This document shows positions 1 through 8,458 of a DNA stretch of 64,000 nucleotides, piece by piece. The notes under the pieces were generated by a model that was not told the DNA's origin, searched no databases, and saw only the letters and a list, made by a program, of their open reading frames with translations. The first letter of the stretch is position 1, and every line of letters begins with the position of its first letter. This DNA comes from G965197405 sp965197405 (GTDB taxonomy: Bacteria; Chloroflexota; Dehalococcoidia; Lucifugimonadales; JAGWBF01), in assembly GCA_965197405.1 (NCBI GenBank), contig OZ240206.1:2604001-2668000 (forward strand). Direction: 5' to 3'. A program made the translations under genes and the position numbers.

Positions 1-390
1 ACCTATCTGGCCGCCGATTCCGCAAACACGCCCCAGATTAGGGACATCGTAGTAGGCCCGACTGCCCTGGCTTTCGGGTATAAGGACCCGGTGGATGTGG
101 CAAAAGCCCTGGACGAATACATAAGAGCCAACCGGTCCACCCTTGCCATCAAGGGCGCCGTTCTGGACGGGCGTGTGCTGACCCCTGATGAGGTGGTGCG
201 TTTGTCCACACTTCCCCCCAGGGGCGAGTTGGTAGCCCAGCTTCTGGGCCGGGTCCAGCTACCCATCGCCGCGCTCATGGGGCAGTTGCAGGCCCCCATT
301 GGCGGGTTGATAAACGTTCTCAACGGCCCTCTGGCCTCACTGAGCATTCTGCTCCAGCAGAGGGCTGAACAGTTGAAGTCCCAGCAATAG
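1..390 (+). CDS. rplJ: 50S ribosomal protein L10, C-terminal part
   Basis: The frame is open from the first base, so the N-terminus lies outside the window; about 129 residues remain. L10 forms the base of the ribosomal stalk and carries L7/L12 dimers that recruit translation factors. The visible part has the usual PTALAFGYKDP-like middle segment and a C-terminal helical region rich in Leu and Ala (residues after LSTLPPRGELVAQLLG), where L12 N-termini bind in this family. L12 follows 30 bases downstream, the standard rplJ-rplL order. Identification rests on both the sequence and this order. Confidence 0.93.
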   Translation, partial: TYLAADSANTPQIRDIVVGPTALAFGYKDPVDVAKALDEYIRANRSTLAIKGAVLDGRVLTPDEVVRLSTLPPRGELVAQLLGRVQLPIAALMGQLQAPIGGLINVLNGPLASLSILLQQRAEQLKSQQ

Positions 391-420
391 TCGGCTAATT
401 TTTAAGTCTGAGGAGGAAAC

Positions 421-813
421 ATGACAAAGAGCGAGGTTCTCGAGGCAATAAAGCAGATGTCGGTGCTGGACCTGGCAGACCTGGTAAAGTCCCTGGAGTC
501 CGAGTTCGGCATTTCCGCCGCTGCCCCCGTGGCGGTAGCGCAAGCGCCGGCTGCCGCTCCCGCCGAGGGTGCTTCTGCACCGGCTGACGCCGAGGATGAG
601 CAGTACGAGTTCAACGTCCTCTTGCAAGACGTGGGCGCCAACAAGATCAACGTCATCAAGGCTGTGCGGGAAATGACGACCCTGGGTCTCAGGGAAGCCA
701 AAGAGCTTGTGGAAAGCGCGCCCACGCGGGTCAAGGAAGCAGTGCCCAGGGAAGAGGCGAACAAGGTGAAAGAGGCCCTCGAGGGCGCTGGGGCCACCGT
801 GCAGGTGGAATAA
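421..813 (+). CDS. rplL: 50S ribosomal protein L7/L12
   Basis: A 130-aa protein of the usual length. It has an N-terminal dimerisation helix, an Ala/Pro-rich hinge at about residues 38-60, and the globular C-terminal domain with the hallmark run GLREAKELVE, which contacts elongation factors. The start is supported by a strong GAGGAGG ribosome site just upstream (409-417). It is the flexible stalk protein that recruits EF-Tu, EF-G and IF2 to the ribosome. It lies directly behind L10, with which it should be co-transcribed. Confidence 0.97.
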   Translation: MTKSEVLEAIKQMSVLDLADLVKSLESEFGISAAAPVAVAQAPAAAPAEGASAPADAEDEQYEFNVLLQDVGANKINVIKAVREMTTLGLREAKELVESAPTRVKEAVPREEANKVKEALEGAGATVQVE

Positions 814-1008
814 ACTCGGGATGCGACGCAGGGGCATTCCGAGCGGATAGAAGGGCCTGGTCTCTTGGCGGCCTGTTGACGGGGAATGGGAAGCGGCCTT
901 CTCCCGGCCGTACCCATGGGGAGAGGTAATCGCCTCCAATTCCACCTCTCAGGCACTATGACTTGGTGCTTCTGATGATGGTACGCTTGGCCTTTACGGA
1001 GGTGGACC

Positions 1009-1275
1009 TTGAGTCGCCGCAAGGATAGGGAGCGCTTTCTGGAGATGAAGCGCCTCAACCCCGATTATCAGGGCTTCCGTGGCCCGTCCGAGGAGACCGC
1101 CGCGACGGGAGAGAGCATCCCCCTTCAAGGAGTTACCTGCTCTGTGTGTCACAGGAGGCGCAATGTCGCTGTGGAAATCGCCCAGGAGCAGGGGGATAGC
1201 TACATCTGCCTGAGCTGCATCGAGGAAGCGGAGAAGAGCGCGGAGGCCCGGGAGGAACCGGCTGCCACAAGCTAG
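1009..1275 (+). CDS. small zinc-ribbon protein, function unknown
   Basis: An 88-aa basic protein starting at TTG behind a good GGAGGTGG site. Two CxxC pairs (TCSVCHRRR around residue 44 and ICLSC around residue 65) are spaced about 20 residues apart, as in a single treble-clef or zinc-ribbon fold. The N-terminus is Arg/Lys-rich (SRRKDRERF), which may suggest nucleic-acid or ribosome contact. It follows the L10-L12 genes by 195 bases on the same strand and runs tail to tail with the protease gene. I recognise no named family; zinc binding is inferred from the cysteine spacing. Confidence 0.6.
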   Translation: MSRRKDRERFLEMKRLNPDYQGFRGPSEETAATGESIPLQGVTCSVCHRRRNVAVEIAQEQGDSYICLSCIEEAEKSAEAREEPAATS

Positions 1276-1287
1276 ATTCTTCCACCG

Positions 1288-2691
1288 TTACCGGAAGTCG
1301 GGCAGCTGTTCGTCGAGATATTCGTAGGCCTTCGCAAGCTGGGAATCCACGCCGGACATTCTGTCCTCGACCGTAAGAGACGCCTCAATGTCCGGCTGTA
1401 TTCCTGTGCCCTGTATGAGCCTGCCCGTGGGCGTGAACCAGTGGGAAACGGATATGTAGATAGCCGAGCCATCGCTCAATTTCTCAAAGACGTTGGCTGA
1501 ACCCTTACCGAAAGTCGTCTTCCCCATGACCGTGGCCCGCTTGGTGTCTTGGAGCGCGCCGGCCACCGCCTCCGCCGCGCTGCCTGTAACCCCGTTCACT
1601 AACACCACCATAGGCAGACCGTCCACGTCGGTGGCGATGCCTTCCCCCTCGATATGCCAGTCCCTACGGTTGCCCTCCTTGTCAATCTCGTACATGAACA
1701 GACCATCGGCAAGGAACTGGCTGGTCACCTTCTGGGCCGATTCTATCGAGCCACCCGGATTTCCCCTCAGATCAAGGATTAGCGCCAGCATGTCAACTTG
1801 CTTCAATTCCTCCAGCGCGGTCAGCGCTTCGTCAGAGGTATTTTCCAGGAACTCGGAGATGAAGATATAGCCTATGGCGCCGGGCAGCAGTGAACGCTGC
1901 ACGGAGATAGTATCTATGTCGCCCCTGATTATGTCCAATTCGATGGGTCCCGCTTCTTCGGGCCGCTCCACCAGGAGCGTGACCTTCGTGTTGGCGGGGC
2001 CCCTCACCTGCTCCACCACCTCCTGGAGGCTCTTTCCTTCTACCGGCTCCCCGTTCACCTCCAGCACCATGTCGCCGACCTGCAGACCTGCCTTCAATGC
2101 CGGGCTGTTCTCCATGGGAAACATGACAATTCTGCCGTTCTGTACCGTGACCGATGCCCCTATACCCTGGTAAGACCCCTTTAGCCTTTCCTGTGAGCGG
2201 TCGTAGGCTTCAGGGCTGAGATGCGCCACGGACTCGTCCCCCAGCACGCCCAGCATCCCACCGATGGCGGCGTCCGCCAGGAGCTTGGAGTCCACATCCG
2301 GCCACTTTTCCTGGAAAAGCACCCATGCTTTCCAGAGGTCGTCAAGCTCTCTGGGAGCGTGCCGGGGCGGCCGTTCTCTCACGTCCCTTAGCTCCGTCAG
2401 GAATGGATAAGCCGGCTTCTCGTTTGCATCCAGCATACTCATGATCATATTCCCCACGGCTTCCTTTGAATCCAGTGTATCGCCTTCCACGTAGGAACTT
2501 TTAACAAGACTCCATGCTTCCCATACGAGGCTGACCTCGCTGCCTGTCTGCTCAGGCAGGGACGCCCTGGAGGAGACCCTGGACTCGGGGCGACATGACA
2601 GAAGGCCAAGGAGTATTATCAGAGATACAGGCAGGGATACAAGCAACAGGATGCCTGGAGCAAGGGGTTTCCGTATTGGGAGAGGGGTCAT
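1288..2691 (-). CDS. ctpA: C-terminal processing peptidase, S41 family, with PDZ domain
   Basis: A 467-aa envelope protease. It has an N-terminal membrane anchor (PLAPGILLLVSLPVSLIILL), a region resembling the family N-terminal helical domain, a PDZ domain (about residues 180-260, with GLQVGDMVLEVNGEPV), and the S41 catalytic domain. The nucleophile Ser lies in NGVTGSAAEAVAGAL and the general-base Lys in MGKTTFGKGSANV, the Ser-Lys dyad of CtpA/Prc peptidases. These enzymes trim C-termini of exported or photosystem-type proteins. I chose the ATG at 2691 because GAGGCGG precedes it; a TTG at 2718 would add nine residues. A promoter lies about 60 bases upstream. Confidence 0.92.
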   Translation of the reverse strand: MTPLPIRKPLAPGILLLVSLPVSLIILLGLLSCRPESRVSSRASLPEQTGSEVSLVWEAWSLVKSSYVEGDTLDSKEAVGNMIMSMLDANEKPAYPFLTELRDVRERPPRHAPRELDDLWKAWVLFQEKWPDVDSKLLADAAIGGMLGVLGDESVAHLSPEAYDRSQERLKGSYQGIGASVTVQNGRIVMFPMENSPALKAGLQVGDMVLEVNGEPVEGKSLQEVVEQVRGPANTKVTLLVERPEEAGPIELDIIRGDIDTISVQRSLLPGAIGYIFISEFLENTSDEALTALEELKQVDMLALILDLRGNPGGSIESAQKVTSQFLADGLFMYEIDKEGNRRDWHIEGEGIATDVDGLPMVVLVNGVTGSAAEAVAGALQDTKRATVMGKTTFGKGSANVFEKLSDGSAIYISVSHWFTPTGRLIQGTGIQPDIEASLTVEDRMSGVDSQLAKAYEYLDEQLPDFR

Positions 2692-2751
2692 GACCACCGC
2701 CTCAAGATTGCGTCTCAAGACCTTTGGCTTCCATGAGATAGACCACGAGAT

Positions 2752-2781
2752 AGGATAGTGTCATGCCTCCGCCAGTGTCAA
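2752..2781 (-). promoter_or_regulatory. sigma70-type promoter for the S41 protease gene
   Basis: On the minus strand a perfect TTGACA (2776-2781) is followed after 18 bases by TATCCT (2752-2757). It lies about 60 bases upstream of the protease start, with no other gene between. Confidence 0.6.
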
Positions 2782-2847
2782 GGCGGTGTTTTCCGGACAT
2801 CTTCTGTGTCGGGAGAAGCAAGTATCTGCTATGCGGTCCAGCCGACG

Positions 2848-2877
2848 TTGAAATTTGAGGAGGAATATATCTACAAT
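2848..2877 (+). promoter_or_regulatory. sigma70-type promoter for the peptide importer operon
   Basis: TTGAAA (2848-2853), 18-base spacer, TACAAT (2872-2877). It would give a leader of about 100 bases before the binding-protein gene. It diverges from the protease promoter across the same intergenic region. Confidence 0.5.
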
Positions 2878-2982
2878 GCGTAAGGAGAATTGATTTACAA
2901 GACAAGCCTTTAGAGCGAGGCCTCGAAGCTGAGACCTCGCGGAGCGACAACAAGACAGCAATTATCCGGAAAGGGGGAAACC

Positions 2983-4725
2983 ATGCTCTGGAAAGTCCTC
3001 TTGTTAATCGTAATCTCGGTGTTCTTTGCCGCCGCTTGCAGCAGTAGGACCGCTCCCTCCGAGCCCACGGAACAAGCGCCTCCGCCCACATCCACACAAG
3101 CTGCACAAGCGCCGGAGCCGACGCCATCATCGCCCGCCGTCTCTACGCCCACCTCTCCCGCCCCTCCCCCGACGCAAGCGTCAGAACCAAAGGTGTCGGA
3201 AGCGTCGGAGCAGCCCCTTGACGGAGGGACCCTTATAAGGCTGGGGGGCGATCCTCCGACCCTGGACCCTCACCTGACTACGGACGCCACCTCTGCCACC
3301 TATATCGTGGAGGTGTTCGGCGGCCTGTTGACCATAGACCCACAGCTTAATATCGTACCGGACATTGCTGAAAGCTACGAGGTCAGCGATGATGGAAGGA
3401 TATACACCTTCCGTCTGCGGACGGATGCCACCTTTCATAGCGGTAAGCCCGTAACGGCCCACGATTTCAAGTGGTCTCTGGAGCGGGCCTCAACCCCGGC
3501 TACCGCCGCCCCGGTGGTGGACCAGTACCTTGGGGATATAGTGGGTGTGAACGACAAGCTCAATGGCGATGCCACAGAGGTAAGCGGCATCCGGGTGGTT
3601 GATGATTACACGTTGGAAATCACCATAGATGAACCCAAGGCTTACTTCCTGGCCAAGCTCACCTATCCTACCGCATTTGTCCTGGACAAGGATAACGTGG
3701 AGAGCAGCCGGAGGTGGTTCCGCGAGCCAAACGGGACAGGCCCCTTCAAGCTGGCGGAGTACGTGCCCGGCGAAAGCCTGGTCCTGGCTCGAAACGAGAG
3801 CTATCACCTGGGATCGCCGCTTCTGGCAACGGTGGAGTTCATCCTCAGCGGTGGCACCGCCATGCTGATGTATGAGAACGACGAGATACATCTTACCGGC
3901 GTGGGGCTGGCAGACTTGGACCTGATACTGGACCCCACCAACCCGCTCAACTCGGAGCTTAAGCAGGCGCCTCCACAGTTCAGCACCGACTACATAGGGA
4001 TGAACCGCAACTATCCCCCCTTTGACGACCCCAAGGTCCGACAGGCGCTGAATTACGCCATAGACAAGGAGGCCATATCCAGGGATGTCCTTGCCGGAAT
4101 GGTTGTCCCTGCGAAGGGCATTCTCCCGCCGGGGTTCCCGGGCTATAACTCTGACCTGGTGGGCTATGAGTTCAATCCGGAAAAGGCCCGTCAGCTTTTG
4201 CGTGAGTCCAAATACGGCCCCGACCTCGAGAACCTTCCCCCCATCATCCTGACTGTCTCGGGCAGCTTTGGCTCCAGTGTGGGACTGGACATGGAAGTAA
4301 TCCTGGAGATGTGGAGAGAGATCCTGGGCGTCGAGGTTGAAATACAACAGACCGAGTTCGCCACCTACCTGCAAGACCTGGTCAAGCGCCGGTTCGAGAT
4401 GTTCCACATCGGATGGATCGCGGACTACCCGGACCCGGAAAACTTCCTGGACCTGCTTTTCCACACCGAGAGCAGCAACAACCACACGGCATATACCAAT
4501 CCGGAGGTTGACCGTCTTCTGGAGAGGGCAAGGGTCGAGCCACAGGAAGAAGTCAGGTACCAGCTATACCATCAAGCGGAGCAAATGATCGTCGCAGATG
4601 CCCCCTGGATTCCCCTGTGGTACAGTGGTGAGCAGTTCGTGCTCATCAAGCCCTACGTGCAAGACTACAAGCTGACGCAGCTAATCATACCCAAGCTGCG
4701 GTTCGTGCACCTGACTGAAAAGTAG
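2983..4725 (+). CDS. ABC transporter substrate-binding lipoprotein, family 5 (peptide/nickel type)
   Basis: A 580-aa binding protein. The signal peptide ends in a lipobox (FFAAAC, Cys about residue 19), so it is probably anchored to the outer face of the cytoplasmic membrane. A Pro/Thr/Ala-rich linker covers about residues 20-78. The mature domain has the SBP_bac_5 hallmarks LRTDATFHSGKPVTAHDFKWSL and FDDPKVRQALNYAIDKEAI, and the late segment WIADYPDPENFLDLLFHT. These proteins bind oligopeptides, nickel chelates or similar solutes; the ligand cannot be told from sequence. Two cognate permease genes follow. The GGGGGAAA site upstream supports the ATG start. Confidence 0.93.
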   Translation: MLWKVLLLIVISVFFAAACSSRTAPSEPTEQAPPPTSTQAAQAPEPTPSSPAVSTPTSPAPPPTQASEPKVSEASEQPLDGGTLIRLGGDPPTLDPHLTTDATSATYIVEVFGGLLTIDPQLNIVPDIAESYEVSDDGRIYTFRLRTDATFHSGKPVTAHDFKWSLERASTPATAAPVVDQYLGDIVGVNDKLNGDATEVSGIRVVDDYTLEITIDEPKAYFLAKLTYPTAFVLDKDNVESSRRWFREPNGTGPFKLAEYVPGESLVLARNESYHLGSPLLATVEFILSGGTAMLMYENDEIHLTGVGLADLDLILDPTNPLNSELKQAPPQFSTDYIGMNRNYPPFDDPKVRQALNYAIDKEAISRDVLAGMVVPAKGILPPGFPGYNSDLVGYEFNPEKARQLLRESKYGPDLENLPPIILTVSGSFGSSVGLDMEVILEMWREILGVEVEIQQTEFATYLQDLVKRRFEMFHIGWIADYPDPENFLDLLFHTESSNNHTAYTNPEVDRLLERARVEPQEEVRYQLYHQAEQMIVADAPWIPLWYSGEQFVLIKPYVQDYKLTQLIIPKLRFVHLTEK

Positions 4726-4752
4726 GACTTTTATCCAACGCCTCGGATAGGG

Positions 4753-4780
4753 CTGGTAGAGGTTCCGCACCCTCTATCAG
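4753..4780 (+). terminator. intercistronic hairpin in the importer operon
   Basis: A 10-bp stem (CTGGTAGAGG / CCTCTATCAG, one G-U pair) with an 8-base loop lies in the 157-base gap between the binding-protein and first permease genes. There is no T-tract. It may act as an mRNA-stabilising or partial-attenuation structure that lets the binding protein be made in excess; that role is inference. Confidence 0.3.
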
Positions 4781-4882
4781 CCTGGTCCGCGCGACGATTC
4801 TTTCACCTGAACATCGCGAAGGGGCCTGCGGGAGGGAGATTGCCGTTGCCCAGCCCGCTATGCGTAGCAAGAGGGAGTTAGT

Positions 4883-5809
4883 ATGTGGGTCTACATTCTC
4901 CGGAGGCTTCTGTGGACTCCCTTTCTTCTGCTGGCCGTCTCATTTATAACCTTCGCCCTGGGCCGCTTTGGGCCGGGAGACCCCCTGCAGGTGCTCATGG
5001 GCCAGTACAACAATCCCGAGGCAGTGGAGCGAATCAGGCACGAACAAGGCCTGGACAAACCCTTCATGGTGCAGTACGGCATTTACATAAAGAACGCCTT
5101 CCAGGGCGATCTGGGGGAGAGCTATCAGTACAGGGGCAGAGGTGTAGGAGAACTGATAGGCAAACGCATGCTGGTCTCGGCCCAGCTGAGCATCGCGGCT
5201 ATGATTATATCTTTGGGCCTGGGGATTCCCCTGGGATTTTTTGTCGCTCTCAAGCAGGGCACATGGATGGACACCGCGACGGTGAGCGTTGCCCTGCTAT
5301 TTATGTCTGTGCCGGTGTTCCTCACAGCCCCCGGGCTTCTGATTGTCTTCTCCCTGTGGTTGGGGGTATTGCCTACCCACGGTTGGGGAGGCTTCTTCGA
5401 TACCCAGATCATAATGCCCGCCCTGGTGATGGGCGTCCCCGGCATAGCCCTCCTGACCCGGCTTACGCGGGCCAGCACCCTGGAGGTCCTCTCCCAGGAC
5501 TACGTGCGTACTGCCAGGGCCAAGGGTCTCCGAGAGTTCGTGGTGCGTTACAGGCACGTCCTCAGAAATGCTCTCATCCCCATATCTACGATAGTGGGGC
5601 TTTCTCTCGCCGGCCTGATGACCGGATCCATCATAATCGAGAGATTCTTTGGCATTCCCGGCGCCGGCGGTCTTGCCGTCGAGTCCTTCTTCGCCAGGGA
5701 TTACCCCATCATCATGGCATTCGCCCTCGTCCTCTCCGTGGGCCTTGTCCTGGCTAACTTGGTAGTGGACATAGGTTACAGGTTCATTGACCCCAGGATA
5801 CGCTATTAG
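4883..5809 (+). CDS. ABC transporter permease, DppB/OppB type
   Basis: A 308-aa inner-membrane permease with about six membrane segments. The N-terminus (YILRRLLWTPFLLLAVSFITFAL) and the EAA loop region (LSQDYVRTARAKGLREFVVRYRHVLRNALIP) match the DppB/OppB family. The EAA loop contacts the ATPase subunits. Its start follows a GAGGGAG site. It forms a heterodimeric channel with the next gene product and receives solute from the binding protein encoded upstream. No ATPase gene is adjacent. Confidence 0.93.
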   Translation: MWVYILRRLLWTPFLLLAVSFITFALGRFGPGDPLQVLMGQYNNPEAVERIRHEQGLDKPFMVQYGIYIKNAFQGDLGESYQYRGRGVGELIGKRMLVSAQLSIAAMIISLGLGIPLGFFVALKQGTWMDTATVSVALLFMSVPVFLTAPGLLIVFSLWLGVLPTHGWGGFFDTQIIMPALVMGVPGIALLTRLTRASTLEVLSQDYVRTARAKGLREFVVRYRHVLRNALIPISTIVGLSLAGLMTGSIIIERFFGIPGAGGLAVESFFARDYPIIMAFALVLSVGLVLANLVVDIGYRFIDPRIRY

Positions 5810-5835
5810 AGCGTGCCACCTTCATAAGAGGCGCT

Positions 5836-6798
5836 ATGGCTGCTGAGAAAGAGAAGGCCATATTCAAGGAAGAGGCCCAGGGGAGAAGCCTCTGGTCCCA
5901 GTCCATGCGCCGCCTGATGCGCAAGAAGGTAGGCGTGGCCTGCCTGGTGGTAATCATTCTGTTCTACCTGGCGGGCGTCCTGGCTGCCTGGATAACGCCC
6001 TACGACTACCGGTCCCAGGACCTGTCGGTGGCAAAGCAAGGGCCATCCCTGAGCCACCCCTTTGGCACCGACAGGCTGGGAAGGGATATGCTCACCCGCT
6101 CGATCTACGGCCTCCGGACCGTGGTGATAATCACTGTTGCTTCCCTCATCACCGGCAGCCTCTTCTTGGGCGTAGGTCTGGGCCTGCTGTCCGGCTACCT
6201 GGGCAAGGGGGTGGACTCGGTAATTATGAGGCTGGGCGAGGTGTTTTCATCCTTCCCGGACTTCTTGCTGGTCCTCATCATCGCTGCCACTCTCAGACCG
6301 AGGGTGGTGGAGCTAGTCAAAGACCTGGGGGGTGCAACGGGCACGGACATTGTAAGGCTGGGAATAGTGGACTATATAGTGGTGTTCGGGTCGCTGGCTA
6401 TCTTCCAGTGGTACGGCACGTCGAGGTTGGTGAGGGGGCAGGTGCTTTCAATAAAGCAGAGTCAGTACGTGGAGGCGGCCCAGGCAGCGGGGGCCTCAAC
6501 CAAGCGTATTCTTCTGGCCCATATATTGCCCAATATACTCAGCCCCATAATAGTGCTATTGTCCATGAGTATGGGAGGCGCCGTGTTCGTGGCGGTCGTT
6601 CTGGGCTGGCTGGGAATAGGCATTCAGCCCCCTATACCCGACCTGGGCCGTATGCTTTTCGAGAACGGCGATATAGCCGTTCTGCGCACCAATCCCCATC
6701 TGCTTCTCTTCCCGGTGGGCATCATAACGGTCCTTATTTTCTCCTTCAACCTGCTGGGGGACGCCTTGAACGATGCCTTCAACCCGCGCGCTAGATAA
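5836..6798 (+). CDS. ABC transporter permease, DppC/OppC type
   Basis: A 320-aa permease starting 26 bases after the DppB-like gene. It has the DppC-type opening segment (SMRRLMRKKVGVACLVVIILFYLAG), a short periplasmic stretch with HPFGTDRLGRDMLTRSIYGLR that is highly typical of the family, and the EAA loop (SQYVEAAQAAGASTKRILLAHILPN). About five or six membrane helices are visible. It is the second channel half of the importer. The operon stops here: the following gene is convergent and unrelated, so the dppD/dppF-type ATPases must be encoded elsewhere. Confidence 0.93.
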   Translation: MAAEKEKAIFKEEAQGRSLWSQSMRRLMRKKVGVACLVVIILFYLAGVLAAWITPYDYRSQDLSVAKQGPSLSHPFGTDRLGRDMLTRSIYGLRTVVIITVASLITGSLFLGVGLGLLSGYLGKGVDSVIMRLGEVFSSFPDFLLVLIIAATLRPRVVELVKDLGGATGTDIVRLGIVDYIVVFGSLAIFQWYGTSRLVRGQVLSIKQSQYVEAAQAAGASTKRILLAHILPNILSPIIVLLSMSMGGAVFVAVVLGWLGIGIQPPIPDLGRMLFENGDIAVLRTNPHLLLFPVGIITVLIFSFNLLGDALNDAFNPRAR

Positions 6799-6838
6799 GG
6801 AGTCTGTCCCCCTTTTGACGCCCCGAAGCGAGACCCTG

Positions 6839-8380
6839 CTAGGACCCGGCCTGCCGGTGGTCCCTGCCGCGCCTGAATCTGCGCAGGCCGGCCTTTATCC
6901 GGCGGGCCGTGCGCACCCCCCGGCCCTCACCCTTCTTGCCCAGGCCCCTTCCCGCGCCCAGGGCGAGCAGTGGCACGCCCAGAAGGGCCAGCGCAGCAAT
7001 GTCCGAGGGTAGGTGCGCTGCGTCCGACGAGGGTCCGCCGCAGCTGCGGCTGGTCCTCCTCCGGCCCTCGTCCGAAACCGCCGCCGGCTCGGCGGTAGCC
7101 TCCGGGACTCCCACAGGCGTAGGCTCCATCGCAGGCGTGGGCTCCGGGGTAGGCCGGGCTTCCGTGGCCGGCGGCGCCGGGACGCCGGTAGGGGTGGGAA
7201 TGGGAGTGGCGGTTGGCTCGTCGTCCGGAGAGGGCAGCGAGTCCAACCCCAGCGCCCGTCGCCACCGGGTGTCGAGGCCGTACTGATCGAAGCCGTACAC
7301 CCTCTCCAGAGCGGCGTCTATTGATAGATTGGCCCGAAACGCCTCCATTAGCTCCGCCATCTTTTCCTGCCCGTAGACTTCAATCAGATAATCAACGACG
7401 GACTTGCCCTGGCCATAGTAGATTATTATATCGTCCGGCTCTCCCGTGAAAGCATCCAGGTACCACAGCGGCTTGACGCGGCGGGTGAAGATGGCGTAGT
7501 TCAAAGCCCAGTCGTAATGGGGCGACGGGTCCAGGTTGCCGTATTCAGCCAGCCCTTCATTCAGCCAGGAAGGTACTCTGCCATAGCCCTGGCCTGCGGC
7601 ATCTCCTACGAGGATATGGGTGAACTCATGAGAGACGTTTCCTGTAAAGGTCGTGTCGGAAACCAGCACCAGGACGACCCGCTCCGACGTGTAGGCCAGG
7701 CCTTCGGTGCGGAGGCCCTCTCGTACCGCCTGAGAGCGGAAAGGCAAAGCCCTTGCCATGTCCCGGTAGTTGCTATAGGAGACGATATTTATGGGCTTCT
7801 CAAAGGTTATACCCAGCACCGGCCCCATTTTCTCCAGGGTCTTTTGAACGGTATCCAGTACAGTCTGCGCGCGCTTCTCCACGAAGTCGCCATAATAGTA
7901 AACGGTGAGCAGACCGGCATCGTCGGAAATCTCCTTCCAGTCCAACGCGCTGTCTATGTACAGGTACTCTTTATCCTCGGTGCGGAATACACGCCCGGCC
8001 GTATCCCGGATTTCAAAGGAATACAGGATGGAGGTGCCCGGGGGCCTGTGGGCGGAGCCTTCCGTATCCATGACATACTCCCCGCTGACCTCAGTGCCGG
8101 GGACTATATCCAGGTATCCGTAGGTGCTTCGGCTGCCGCCCACGGGCTTATAGAACACTCGTACCTCATCTATGGGGTCGGGGCCGGTGGCAGTCAGCCT
8201 GAAGGTGACGTTGTCGGGGAATACGCTCGTCACTTCCTCCGAGATGATGCGAATCTCCTCCTCATCATCGGCGGATGCCGGTGATGAAAAAAGCGCCGGC
8301 GTCGCGAGGGCGGCTGCCATCACCAGTATTGCGACCGGTATTGTGATAAGGCATAGAGCTTTTCTGTTCTTCAGGCTCAT
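6839..8380 (-). CDS. secreted gluzincin peptidase, peptidase-MA-like
   Basis: A 513-aa exported protein. A signal peptide (ALCLITIPVAILVMAAALATPALF) is followed by a beta-rich N-terminal domain (about residues 35-150) and a peptidase-MA-like domain. That domain carries HEFTH and, 20-odd residues on, NEGLAEY, the HExxH plus downstream Glu zinc site of gluzincins. The C-terminal third is a Pro/Thr/Ala-rich stalk (about residues 385-450) ending in a hydrophobic stretch (AALALLGVPLLALGAG) and a basic tail, so it is probably displayed on the cell surface. The start at 8380 has AGAGGT upstream and a promoter about 40 bases away. Substrate unknown. Confidence 0.8.
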   Translation of the reverse strand: MSLKNRKALCLITIPVAILVMAAALATPALFSSPASADDEEEIRIISEEVTSVFPDNVTFRLTATGPDPIDEVRVFYKPVGGSRSTYGYLDIVPGTEVSGEYVMDTEGSAHRPPGTSILYSFEIRDTAGRVFRTEDKEYLYIDSALDWKEISDDAGLLTVYYYGDFVEKRAQTVLDTVQKTLEKMGPVLGITFEKPINIVSYSNYRDMARALPFRSQAVREGLRTEGLAYTSERVVLVLVSDTTFTGNVSHEFTHILVGDAAGQGYGRVPSWLNEGLAEYGNLDPSPHYDWALNYAIFTRRVKPLWYLDAFTGEPDDIIIYYGQGKSVVDYLIEVYGQEKMAELMEAFRANLSIDAALERVYGFDQYGLDTRWRRALGLDSLPSPDDEPTATPIPTPTGVPAPPATEARPTPEPTPAMEPTPVGVPEATAEPAAVSDEGRRRTSRSCGGPSSDAAHLPSDIAALALLGVPLLALGAGRGLGKKGEGRGVRTARRIKAGLRRFRRGRDHRQAGS

Positions 8381-8415
8381 GGCTTTACCTCTATAGTCAG
8401 CCCCTATATTTGGAT

Positions 8416-8444
8416 TGTATAGGATGCGCTTCGGTTTTGTCCAA
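8416..8444 (-). promoter_or_regulatory. promoter of the peptidase gene
   Basis: Minus-strand TTGGAC (8439-8444), 17-base spacer, TATACA (8416-8421), about 35 bases upstream of the peptidase ATG. The IS66 target duplication begins only 6 bases behind the -35 box, so any upstream activator site has been displaced. Confidence 0.6.
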
Positions 8445-8458
8445 GGGTTGAGGCGAAG

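Noticed and set aside
7013..7449. Arg/Pro-rich plus-strand ORFs opposite the peptidase gene
   Set aside because: They are antisense to the Pro/Thr-rich stalk region of the peptidase and have no independent support.
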